DNA from: Burkholderia sp. SRS-46
GTDB lineage: Bacteria; Pseudomonadota; Gammaproteobacteria; Burkholderiales; Burkholderiaceae
Direction of reading: 5' to 3'
Length of the DNA stretch: 64,000 bases
Assembly (NCBI RefSeq): GCF_004343775.1
Contig: NZ_PTXL01000005.1
Span: 62,001-126,000 of the forward strand
The notes below the pieces were generated by a model. That model saw nothing but the letters and a program-made list of their open reading frames with translations, was not told the DNA's origin and ran no database searches. The position numbers and the translations under genes are program-made. Shown here piece after piece: positions 8,576 through 16,359 of the stretch (position 1 is its first letter; the number at the start of each line of letters is the position of its first letter).

Positions 8576-9304
8576 TCACTCGCCGAAGCGCTTCAACAGC
8601 GCTTCGGCGGTCCCCGTCAGATGCTGCCGCAACATTTCCGAGGCCTTTGCGGTATCCCGGTCCAGAACCGCTTCCATCAAGTCGTAGTGCTCCCTCAACA
8701 CATCGTCGGCGAGCTTCTTGGTGGAGCGGGGATACGCCAGCCGAATCCGGCGGTACCGTTCCGAATGATCCACGAGTTGCTCGTCCATCCGCAGCAGCCA
8801 TTTCGACGTCGCGGCCGCCACCAGCGAAAAGTGAAAGCGGCGATGCGCGGTCTCCCATAGCTCCACCGTCGCGACGTCCGACGCATCGCTCGGCAAACGC
8901 GCCTTCGTCAGCTTGTAATACGCAGCCGTGATGTTTGCCCCCCAATCGTCGTCGCCATGCGCGATCGAATCCGCGAGCAGCAGCAGCTCGATCGAGATGC
9001 GTGCGTTCGTCAGGTCGAGCAGGTCGCTTTTGGACAACGGCGCGACGCTGAAGCCGCGCTGGCCTTCATTGGTGACGAGTTCGTCGCCGCATAGCAGCAT
9101 CAACGCCTCGCGGATCGGGCTGACGCCCAGCTCGTAGCGCGCCTGCAGCGATTGCAGCCGAAGCTTTTCGCCCGGAGCCAGACGGCCCGCGATGATATCG
9201 GCGCGGAGCAGCTTGTATGCCTTCTCCGAGATCGTTTGCGACGGCGCGGCGTCGGCGGGCTGAGCGTGACGTAGGACGTGGGTGGACGACATGGTCGTGG
9301 ACAT
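8576..9304 (-). CDS. GntR-family (FCD domain) transcriptional regulator
   Basis: A 242-residue regulator. Its winged-helix DNA-binding domain spans residues about 25-95, with the GntR signature A-P-G-E-K-L-R-L-Q-S-L-Q and G-V-S-P-I-R-E-A-L. An all-helical FCD ligand domain (about 105-235) has Asp and His residues (R-R-F-H, then L-R-E-H) where metal-binding FCD proteins bind zinc or nickel. It is closest in form to CsiR-like members. It lies between the hydrolase-RidA pair and the porin-epimerase-MFS genes, divergent from the porin, so it probably controls both flanks. The ligand is unknown. Confidence 0.88.
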   Translation of the reverse strand: MSTTMSSTHVLRHAQPADAAPSQTISEKAYKLLRADIIAGRLAPGEKLRLQSLQARYELGVSPIREALMLLCGDELVTNEGQRGFSVAPLSKSDLLDLTNARISIELLLLADSIAHGDDDWGANITAAYYKLTKARLPSDASDVATVELWETAHRRFHFSLVAAATSKWLLRMDEQLVDHSERYRRIRLAYPRSTKKLADDVLREHYDLMEAVLDRDTAKASEMLRQHLTGTAEALLKRFGE

Positions 9305-9704
9305 GCGGGGCTTCGGTTGGGGGCGGGCCGCCCGATACGCGAAACATTATACCTAGCGACATGTTTTATAAATTCGGAAAAATCCTGTCGCGCCGCATCG
9401 GCAACCTGCACACGTCCTATCGCGGACGGCATCCCGAGCCTACTTCCGCGCTCGATCACGCATGCTCCCTCATCACAATTTGCGCGGCGTCCGCAACGCA
9501 CCACGCAGGCCGCTGCCCCGACCGGCCTAGGGTCTAGGGTATACACATAGTTTCTTTGATTGTCGAAAATTTATAATTTCCACGTTTAATGTATAGAACG
9601 ACGTTTCAAATCTGAAACATCTCCGTAAAAACCAGCGTGATGCAGGTGTAGCGGGCGGCCCCGTGCGCCATTCGGCACGCGATCCATGAACGGACGGGAA
9701 ATCA
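9305..9704. promoter_or_regulatory. Divergent promoter region between GntR regulator and porin
   Basis: No gene is visible in these 400 bases. Two AT-rich patches stand out: 9360-9380, just upstream of the regulator, and 9540-9600. Each contains AATTTATAA (9366-9374 on the minus strand, 9568-9576 on the plus strand). A GTATAC palindrome lies at 9539-9544. I infer that it holds the promoters of both genes and the regulator's binding sites. Confidence 0.45.
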
Positions 9705-10778
9705 ATGAATCGATCGGCAATCGACATGATTGGTGTCGCGGGCACTGCTTGCGCGCTGTACGGAACGGCCTGCGCACAGAGCCAGGACGCCGCGATCAAC
9801 TTCTACGGCATCGTGGACGTCGGCATCGTCCATGAGTCCGGCGCCGCGGCAGGGGCGACCACACGGGAGACCGGCGGCGTCATGTCCGGGTCCCGCTGGG
9901 GCTTGCGCGGGCGGGAGAACCTGGGCGGCGGACTGTCCGCGATATTCACGCTCGAGAGCGGCTTCCTGGCCCATACCGGCGCAATGGGACAAGGCGGTCT
10001 GCTGTTCGGACGTCAAGCGTACGTCGGCCTCGACTCCCGGTCATTCGGACGCCTGATGTTCGGACGCCAGTACACGACGCTCGCGACCGCGCAAGTGCTG
10101 ATGGACCCGTTCAGCACCGGACTCGCCGGCTCGTCGGCCAACCTGATTTCCGCGGGCGGACAAGGCGGCAGAAACCGGATGAACAATGCGATCAAGTACG
10201 ACTTGCCGAAAACATCAGGCGGGCTGTACGGAGAGATTTCCTACAGCCTCGGCGGTCAGCCCGGATCGATCGTCGCGAACGGCCAGTTCGGCGCGTCGCT
10301 CGGCTACAAGGCGGGCAGGCTCGATACGACCGTCGCCTATGCCCATGCGAAGGATGCCGACGGGCACGGGCGCGACGGGCGCGAGGTGTTTTTCGGCGCC
10401 AAATACGACTTCGACATCGCGACCGCGTACCTGAACTACGTGATCAACCGCGGCGCAGTCGTCCCGGGGAACGTCAATGACCGGTCGCAAGACATCCTGA
10501 TCGGCGCCAGCGTTCGCGTCGGCATCGACTACGTGCTCGCGTCATATATCTACAAGGACGACCGCACGGCCGCTCGCAACGACGCCCGGCAATTCGCGCT
10601 CGGCTATGTGCACAACCTGTCGAAGCGGACCAGCGTGTACACGTCGTACGCGCACATATGGAACCGTGCGCCGAATACCGCGACGTCGGGCTTCTACCGG
10701 GTATGGAACGCAACCGACATCGGCAACACGGCGGCAGGCAATTCCGCGTTCAACATCGGCCTCAATCACCGCTTCTAG
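9705..10778 (+). CDS. Gram-negative porin
   Basis: A 357-residue betaproteobacterial trimeric porin. A signal peptide (about residues 1-24, ending at A-C-A) precedes the first strand N-F-Y-G-I-V-D-V-G-I. Typical blocks follow: S-R-W-G-L-R-G-x-E-N-L-G-G-G, Q-A-Y-V-G-L and L-M-F-G-R-Q-Y. The last residue is Phe (L-N-H-R-F), the outer-membrane insertion signal. Together with the downstream epimerase and MFS genes it looks like the outer-membrane entry route for the cluster's substrate. It is preceded by the 400-base divergent promoter region. Confidence 0.93.
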   Translation: MNRSAIDMIGVAGTACALYGTACAQSQDAAINFYGIVDVGIVHESGAAAGATTRETGGVMSGSRWGLRGRENLGGGLSAIFTLESGFLAHTGAMGQGGLLFGRQAYVGLDSRSFGRLMFGRQYTTLATAQVLMDPFSTGLAGSSANLISAGGQGGRNRMNNAIKYDLPKTSGGLYGEISYSLGGQPGSIVANGQFGASLGYKAGRLDTTVAYAHAKDADGHGRDGREVFFGAKYDFDIATAYLNYVINRGAVVPGNVNDRSQDILIGASVRVGIDYVLASYIYKDDRTAARNDARQFALGYVHNLSKRTSVYTSYAHIWNRAPNTATSGFYRVWNATDIGNTAAGNSAFNIGLNHRF

Positions 10779-10789
10779 CAGGATCCGCC

Positions 10790-10849
10790 ATGCCCCTCGA
10801 TCTGGAAAGCACCGTTGTCAGGAAGGCCACCCGTACTCTCGATGCATAG
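10790..10849 (+). pseudogene. Possible vestigial N-terminus of an MFS transporter
   Basis: A 19-codon frame starts at ATG 10790, eight bases after AGGA, and reads M-P-L-D-L-E-S-T-V-V-R-K-A-T-R-T-L before stopping. The E-S-T-V-V-R-K-A-T-R stretch resembles the cytoplasmic N-terminus of ACS-family MFS carriers, and a full carrier of that family (11947-13290, with E-S-A-T-I-R-Q-V-T-R-R-L) follows the epimerase. It may be the scar of a deleted or duplicated carrier gene, or simply a short chance frame. Confidence 0.25.
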
Positions 10850-10887
10850 CATCGGAATCCGAATCACTTCTCTTCCGAATACGCGAT

Positions 10888-11853
10888 ATGACAATACTGA
10901 TTACCGGCGCCGGCCTGATCGGTCGCCTCACGGCGGCCCGCCTGCGCGCGCAAGGCGAGTCCGTGGTCCTGGCGGACGTCCGGATGCCGGACGAAAGCGC
11001 ATCAGGCAACCTGCACGTGGTCCGCTGCGACGTCACCGACTTCGACGCGCTATCGGCGTTGATCGACACCCATCGGGTGCGGTCCGTCGTGCACACCGCG
11101 GCATTGCTGTCGAGTGCGATTCGCCGCGACCCGCTCGCCGGTGTCCGGGTCAACACGCTCGGCACGGCCAACGTGCTGGAAGCCGCACGACAGCACCGGT
11201 TGCAACGGATCGTGATCGCGAGTTCGACGACGGTCGCCTATTCGGCATTCGGCACGCTGCCGGCCGAGCCGAGCGCCGAGAACTTCGTCAGCCACAGCGT
11301 CAGCGAAGCGCCGGCCAGCATCTACGCGGCAACGAAGACTGCCGGCGAGCATCTTGCTCTCGCGTATGCGTCGCTATACGGCCTGTGTGTCGTCGTGCTG
11401 CGTTACGCCGCCGTGCTCGGCACCGGGCCGGAAGCGGCAACCAGCGTGCCCGGGCGTCTGCTGTGTTGCCTGCTCGACGCCGGACGGCGTGGCGTTCCCG
11501 CCCAGTTCGACGATCCGGTGCTGTTGTGGAATGGCCGCGAAGCGTTCGTCGACGCACGCGACTGTGCCGGCGCGAACGTCGCCGCGCTCCATGCCGACGC
11601 GCCGACCCAGCGCGTTTACAGCATCGCCACCGGCGCGTGGTTGACGGTCGACGAATTCGTCGACGTCGTGCGCGCGCAGTTTCCTGCGCTGCGCATCGGC
11701 GCAATGCGGCTTCCGGACGGCGGCTTTGCTGCCTTTCCCCACCGTCGCCCGGCGCCGTCCGACGTGCGCGCGGCTCAACGCGAGCTGGGGTTCACCGCAA
11801 CCTGCTCGCTCGCGGATTCGGTTGCGCATTTCGCGCACGATGCCGATCGATGA
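10888..11853 (+). CDS. NAD-dependent epimerase/dehydratase (extended SDR)
   Basis: A 321-residue extended short-chain dehydrogenase. The nucleotide-binding motif is I-T-G-A-G-L-I-G at residues 5-12 (GxxGxxG form). The catalytic part has S-S-T-T near residue 112 and Y-A-A-T-K-T-A-G-E (Y-x-x-x-K) near 147-155. Relatives interconvert nucleotide sugars or oxidise sugars and hydroxy acids. The open frame extends upstream into the porin gene, but ATG 10888 starts directly at the Rossmann strand and is preferred. It lies 109 bases after the porin and 93 before the MFS carrier, on the same strand. Confidence 0.87.
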   Translation: MTILITGAGLIGRLTAARLRAQGESVVLADVRMPDESASGNLHVVRCDVTDFDALSALIDTHRVRSVVHTAALLSSAIRRDPLAGVRVNTLGTANVLEAARQHRLQRIVIASSTTVAYSAFGTLPAEPSAENFVSHSVSEAPASIYAATKTAGEHLALAYASLYGLCVVVLRYAAVLGTGPEAATSVPGRLLCCLLDAGRRGVPAQFDDPVLLWNGREAFVDARDCAGANVAALHADAPTQRVYSIATGAWLTVDEFVDVVRAQFPALRIGAMRLPDGGFAAFPHRRPAPSDVRAAQRELGFTATCSLADSVAHFAHDADR

Positions 11854-11946
11854 TCGACGTGGCGCCACCCGCGCCGAACGGGCAACCAATTGCTTTTTCC
11901 GATCGCTGTTTGACAGATCGCTTCGCGCGAACACAAGGAATCCTCC

Positions 11947-13290
11947 ATGAAGCAGCTTGAACTTGATGCGCTCGCATCGAGCCGCACACGAGAAGATGAC
12001 GTCGAATCGGCAACGATCCGGCAGGTGACGCGGCGGCTGGTGCCGTTCATCTTCGTCGCGTGGTTCGTCAACTATCTGGACCGCGCGAACATCGGCTTCG
12101 CCGCGCTGCAAATGAATCAGGAACTCGGCCTGGGCCCGGAAACGTTCGGCTTCGCAGCCGGCATCTTCTATCTCGGCTATATCGGCTTCGAAGTGCCGAG
12201 CAACATGATGATGCATCGTTTCGGCGCACGCGCGTGGCTCGCGCGCATCATGGTGACGTGGGGCATCGTCTCGGCCGCGACCGCCTTCGTGCATACCCCC
12301 CAGCAACTGTACGCCGCTCGCCTGCTGCTCGGCGTAGTCGAGGCCGGATTCTTTCCGTCGGTGCTCTACTATCTGTCGACCTGGTATCCGAAGCAGCATC
12401 TCGGGCGCGCGATCAGTCAGGTGTATTCCGCCAATATCTGCGCGCTGATCTTCGGCGGGCCGCTGTCGACACTATTGATCACGCACTTCCATCAAGTGGC
12501 GGGTCTTTCCGGCTGGCGCTGGATGATGCTGCTGGAAGGGATCCCGGCCGTCGTGCTGGGCGCGTTCGCGTGGTTCGTGCTGGTCGACCGGCCGGCCGAT
12601 GCGAAATGGCTGACTGCCGCGCAACGCGACTGGCTGGTGACCGCGCTCGCGCGCGAGGAAGCCGAGGCCGCAAGGACGGGCACCGCGAGCTTTCGCAAGG
12701 CGATGCTTTCGCCGATGGTCTGGCTGATGGGCTTGCTCTACTTCTGTATCGGCATCGGCTTCTTCGGCATTTCGACGTGGCTGCCGCAGGTCGTCAAGCA
12801 GATGAGCCGCCTGACGATCGTCGAAATCGGCCTGGTCAGCGCGATTCCGTTCGTATTCGGCGCGATGGCGATGCTCGGCAACGCACGGCACTCCGATCGC
12901 ACGATGGAACGCCGCTGGCATCTTGCCGGCGCCCTGGTGGTCGGCGCGGTCGGACTCGCCTGCAGCGGGCTGACCTCCGGCTTCGCGCTCGTGTCGTTTG
13001 CGTTCATTTGCCTTGCCGCGGCGGGTATCGTCGGTTCGCTGAGCGTGTTCTGGACGATTCCGCCGACGTTTCTGGTCGGCGCGGGCGCGGCCGGCGGGAT
13101 CGCGCTGATCAATTCGATCAGCGGGCTGGCCGGTTTCTTTTCGCCGTGGCTCGTCGGCATGGCACGCACCCGCTCCGCGGATTTCTCGCTGGCGCTGTAC
13201 TGTCTGGCCGCAGGCGTCGCGGTTGCGGCGTTGCTGGCGATCGTGTTGCCGTACGGTGCACGGCAACCGAGGCAAGCGGAACACCACTGA
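11947..13290 (+). CDS. MFS transporter, anion:cation symporter (ACS) family
   Basis: A 447-residue carrier with 12 predicted membrane helices. After a 30-residue cytoplasmic start comes the ACS signature F-V-N-Y-L-D-R-A-N-I-G-F-A-A-L near residues 40-54, and G-Y-I-G-F-E-V-P-S-N near 77-86. Relatives import sugar acids, hydroxy acids, phthalate or tartrate with protons. An AAGGA lies about eight bases before the ATG. It is the last gene of the porin-epimerase-MFS run, so the cluster probably imports and processes a small carboxylate or sugar derivative. Confidence 0.92.
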   Translation: MKQLELDALASSRTREDDVESATIRQVTRRLVPFIFVAWFVNYLDRANIGFAALQMNQELGLGPETFGFAAGIFYLGYIGFEVPSNMMMHRFGARAWLARIMVTWGIVSAATAFVHTPQQLYAARLLLGVVEAGFFPSVLYYLSTWYPKQHLGRAISQVYSANICALIFGGPLSTLLITHFHQVAGLSGWRWMMLLEGIPAVVLGAFAWFVLVDRPADAKWLTAAQRDWLVTALAREEAEAARTGTASFRKAMLSPMVWLMGLLYFCIGIGFFGISTWLPQVVKQMSRLTIVEIGLVSAIPFVFGAMAMLGNARHSDRTMERRWHLAGALVVGAVGLACSGLTSGFALVSFAFICLAAAGIVGSLSVFWTIPPTFLVGAGAAGGIALINSISGLAGFFSPWLVGMARTRSADFSLALYCLAAGVAVAALLAIVLPYGARQPRQAEHH

Positions 13291-13410
13291 TGCCGGCGCG
13301 ACCGGCAGGCGCGCTGCCGACCGACCTGTCGCCGCACACGCCGCTGCCGTGCCTCGGGATGGCCGCGCACGGCGACGCGACGCAATGACCGTGCGCGGCG
13401 CGTGAGCAAT

Positions 13411-13441
13411 AAAAAAGCGCCATGACTCGCGTCATGGCGCT
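13411..13441 (-). terminator. Rho-independent terminator of the cstA-ybdD unit
   Basis: Perfect 11-base arms AGCGCCATGAC and GTCATGGCGCT (13416-13426 and 13431-13441) enclose a TCGC loop. A run of six A at 13411-13416 reads as U after the hairpin on the minus strand, placing it just after the YbdD stop at 13469. Confidence 0.85.
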
Positions 13442-13468
13442 CTCGCATCGGCCGGGCGTTTCAGGCCC

Positions 13469-13675
13469 TCAACAGCACTTCCCCGCCCCCGATCCATACC
13501 GCGCATTCTGGCGTTCGCGGAAGAACGCCTCGTACGTCATCGGCTCGCGGTCCGGATGGGTCTCGCGCATATGCGCGACGTAGGTGTCGTAGTCGGGCAG
13601 GCCGACCATCAGCCGCAACGCCTGCCCCAGATACCGCCCTGCGCTGCGCAGATCGCCGCCGAGATCGGAGAACAT
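13469..13675 (-). CDS. YbdD/YjiX family small protein
   Basis: A 68-residue protein of the YbdD/YjiX (DUF466) family, which follows CstA or BtsT genes in many proteobacteria. It shows the family pattern G-L-P-D-Y-D-x-Y-V-A-H and F-F-R-E-R-Q-N-A-R-Y, and ends in K-C-C. It lies 12 bases downstream of the cstA-like gene on the same strand and is followed by a strong terminator, so the two form an operon. Its function is unknown but may be tied to the transporter. Confidence 0.9.
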   Translation of the reverse strand: MFSDLGGDLRSAGRYLGQALRLMVGLPDYDTYVAHMRETHPDREPMTYEAFFRERQNARYGSGAGKCC

Positions 13676-13687
13676 CGCGGCGTCTCC

Positions 13688-15766
13688 TCAGCGGCCGCTG
13701 CCGAGCGCCTGCACGGCCGGCGTCGACTCGTACGGCGTCTCGCGCACGGTCGGCTTCGCCTCGCGGCGGGCGCGCAGGATCGCGAGCACGCCGTACACCG
13801 CGATGCTGATCACCACGAAAATGAACAGCCCGGCCAGCGCCGCGTCGACGTAGTCGTTAAAGATGATCCGCTTCATCTGCGCGATCGACTTCGCCGGCGC
13901 GAGCACCTTGCCTTCGTCGACCGCGGCCTGCAGCTTCGCCGCGTGCGCGAGGAAGCTCACCTTCGGGTTCGCGTCGAACACCTTCTGCCAGCCGGCCGTC
14001 AGCGTGCAGATCAGCAGCCATACCGTCGGCACGAGCGTGACCCACGCGTAGCGCTCGCGCTTCATCTTGAACAGCACGACGGTGCCGAGCACCAGCGCGA
14101 TCGCCGCGAGCATCTGGTTCGAGATGCCGAACAGCGGCCACAGCGTGTTGATGCCGCCGAGCGGATCGACCACGCCCTGATACAGGAAGTAGCCCCACGC
14201 GGCCACGCACAGCCCGGTGGCGACCAGGTTCGCCGGCAGCGACTCGGTGCGCTTGAGCGCCGGGTGGAACGTGCCGAGCAGGTCCTGCAGCATGAAGCGG
14301 CCCGCGCGCGTGCCCGCGTCGACGGCCGTCAGGATGAACAGCGCCTCGAACAGGATCGCGAAGTGATACCAGAACGCCATCATCGCTTCGCCGCCGATCA
14401 CCTGGTGCAGGATGTGCGCCATGCCGACGGCCAGCGTCGGCGCGCCGCCCGCGCGCGCGATGATCGTCGTCTCGCCGACGGCCTTCGCGGTTTGCGTCAG
14501 CATGTCCGGCGTCAGCATGAAGCCCCATTGCGTGACGGTGTTCGCGACCGCTTCCGGCGTGGTGCCGAGCACGGCGGCCGGCGCGTTCATCGCGAAGTAG
14601 ATGCCCGGCTCGATCACGCATGCGGCCACCAGCGCCATGATCGCGACGAACGATTCCATCAGCATCGCGCCGTAGCCGATGAAGCGCGCGTTGGTTTCGT
14701 TATCGAGCAGCTTCGGCGTCGTGCCCGACGAGATCAGCGCGTGGAAGCCCGACACCGCGCCGCACGCGATCGTGATGAACAGGAACGGGAACAGGTTGCC
14801 CGACCACACGGGGCCCGTGCCGTCGACGAACTTCGTCAGCGACGGCATCTTCAGTTCCGGCGCGACGACCAGGATGCCGATCGCGAGGCCGACGATCGTG
14901 CCGATCTTCAGGAACGTCGACAGGTAGTCGCGCGGCGCGAGCAGCAGCCACACCGGCAGCACCGAGGCGACGAAGCCGTAGCCGATCAGGATCCACGTGA
15001 GCTGCGTGCCGTTGAACGTGAACCAGGCGGCGAGCGTCGGCGAATCGTGCACATGCTGGCCGAACGCGATCGACGCCATCAGCCCGACGAAGCCGATGAT
15101 CGACACTTCGCCGATGCGGCCCGGGCGGATGTAGCGCGTGTAGACGCCCATGAACAGCGCGATCGGAATCGTCGCGGCGACGGTGAACGTGCCCCACGGC
15201 GAGTTGGTCAGCGCCTTCACGACGATCAGCGCAAGCACCGCGAGGATGATCACCATGATCAGGAACGCGCCGAACAGCGCGATCACGCCGGGCACGGTGC
15301 CGAGCTCCATCTTGACGAGATCGCCGAGCGAGCGGCCGTCGCGGCGCGTCGAGATGAACAGCACCATGAAATCCTGCACCGCGCCGGCGAACACGACGCC
15401 CGCGAGGATCCACAGCATGCCGGGCGTGTAGCCCATCTGCGCGGCGAGCACCGGCCCGACGAGCGGCCCGGCGCCGGCGATCGCGGCGAAGTGATGACCG
15501 AACAGCACGTACTTGTTGGTCGGCACGTAGTCGAGGCCGTCGTTGTGGCGCACGGCCGGCGTCATCCGCAGCCCGTCGAGCTGCATGACCTTGCTGGCGA
15601 TGAAACGGCTGTAGAAGCGATACGCGATCAGATACACGCAGACGGCGGCGATCACGATCCAGAGGGCGCTGACCCGCTCGCCGTGCGCGAGCGCGATCGT
15701 GCCGAACGAGAACGCGCCCAATAGCGCGACCGCAATCCAGATCAGGGTGCTGGAAGCCCGATTCAT
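13688..15766 (-). CDS. cstA: CstA/BtsT-family carbon-starvation transporter
   Basis: A 692-residue membrane protein with about 16-18 helices and the CstA signature early on (D-Y-V-P-T-N-K-Y-V-L-F-G-H-H-F-A-A-I-A-G near residues 78-97). E. coli CstA and BtsT import pyruvate with protons and are linked to carbon or peptide starvation. A single YbdD-type gene follows. The start ATG at 15766 has AGGAGA five bases upstream. The leader contains two tandem hairpins ending 15 bases before the ATG, which suggests control at translation or early transcription. The substrate (probably pyruvate) is inferred from the family. Confidence 0.92.
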   Translation of the reverse strand: MNRASSTLIWIAVALLGAFSFGTIALAHGERVSALWIVIAAVCVYLIAYRFYSRFIASKVMQLDGLRMTPAVRHNDGLDYVPTNKYVLFGHHFAAIAGAGPLVGPVLAAQMGYTPGMLWILAGVVFAGAVQDFMVLFISTRRDGRSLGDLVKMELGTVPGVIALFGAFLIMVIILAVLALIVVKALTNSPWGTFTVAATIPIALFMGVYTRYIRPGRIGEVSIIGFVGLMASIAFGQHVHDSPTLAAWFTFNGTQLTWILIGYGFVASVLPVWLLLAPRDYLSTFLKIGTIVGLAIGILVVAPELKMPSLTKFVDGTGPVWSGNLFPFLFITIACGAVSGFHALISSGTTPKLLDNETNARFIGYGAMLMESFVAIMALVAACVIEPGIYFAMNAPAAVLGTTPEAVANTVTQWGFMLTPDMLTQTAKAVGETTIIARAGGAPTLAVGMAHILHQVIGGEAMMAFWYHFAILFEALFILTAVDAGTRAGRFMLQDLLGTFHPALKRTESLPANLVATGLCVAAWGYFLYQGVVDPLGGINTLWPLFGISNQMLAAIALVLGTVVLFKMKRERYAWVTLVPTVWLLICTLTAGWQKVFDANPKVSFLAHAAKLQAAVDEGKVLAPAKSIAQMKRIIFNDYVDAALAGLFIFVVISIAVYGVLAILRARREAKPTVRETPYESTPAVQALGSGR

Positions 15767-15778
15767 GTTGTCTCCTGT

Positions 15779-15870
15779 GTCGACCGGGGTTGGCGCTTTA
15801 GCGCTTACCCCGGTCTCATGCTTTGCGGTCGACCGGAGTTGGCGCTTTAGCGCTTACGCCGGTCTCATGC
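15779..15870 (-). repeat. Two tandem 43-base hairpin repeats in the cstA leader
   Basis: Units 15779-15821 and 15828-15870 are identical except at two positions. Each folds into a nine-base outer stem (GACCGGGGT with ACCCCGGTC in the first unit, 15782-15790 and 15807-15815) around an inner GCGC-loop-GCGC stem; the second unit has one mismatch. In the mRNA sense the proximal hairpin ends seven bases before the Shine-Dalgarno AGGAGA. I do not recognise it as a named RNA family. A role as translational control element or regulator target is inferred. Confidence 0.75.
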
Positions 15871-16359
15871 AACGTGGATTAGTTATCGACATCGCGCGGC
15901 TGGTCGACCGCGCGCCCACGGCGTCTAGGCGCCGCGCATCGGCCTCGCAAAGGCCGGCATGGTGGGGTCGTAGTATTCGTGTTCGAGGCCGGGCTTACAA
16001 GCGGATAATTACGTATGCGCGGCTACGTAGAATTACGTAGATCGGCGGAAATCAACGGAGGAGAGCAGTCAACGACAGAAACGATTGCCGCCGACATTGC
16101 AGCGATCACGCAATCGCGCAGTGAATTGCGCGACTGCATGGCGGAAGGCGACAGAGTCGGTTCGATTACCGGATATCGGCAATGCAGCGATTTGAATAAT
16201 GGAATGGCGCATGCGCATGTTGGTCCCGTGAACAAGCCGTCGCGCGATATCCGGCGCGTCACACCGGCATCGAACGACATCACCGGATCGCCTCGCATTG
16301 AAAAAAACCGATAATCTTCCACACACGCTTTTCCCGCCCGATTGAATCGTGGAGCCACC
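15871..16359. other. Intergenic region between cstA leader and dapF-like gene
   Basis: About 490 bases with clearly lower GC than the surroundings. A short open frame (16015-16314) lacks codon bias and a ribosome binding site, so I do not call it. TACGTA-type repeats occur at 16009-16040 (TTACGTATG, CTACGTAG, TTACGTAG), probably inside the cstA promoter region. I see no RNA gene. Confidence 0.4.

Noticed and set aside
9539..9544. GTATAC palindrome before the porin as the GntR operator
   Set aside because: It does not fit the GT-N3-AC spacing of FCD-type regulators and is too short to support on its own.
13556..15724. A 722-codon plus-strand frame opposite cstA
   Set aside because: Arg/His/Asp-rich shadow of the CstA gene with no family features.
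16015..16314. A 99-codon frame upstream of the dapF-like gene
   Set aside because: No ribosome binding site, no GC-rich third positions, overlapping frames on both strands and no family resemblance.
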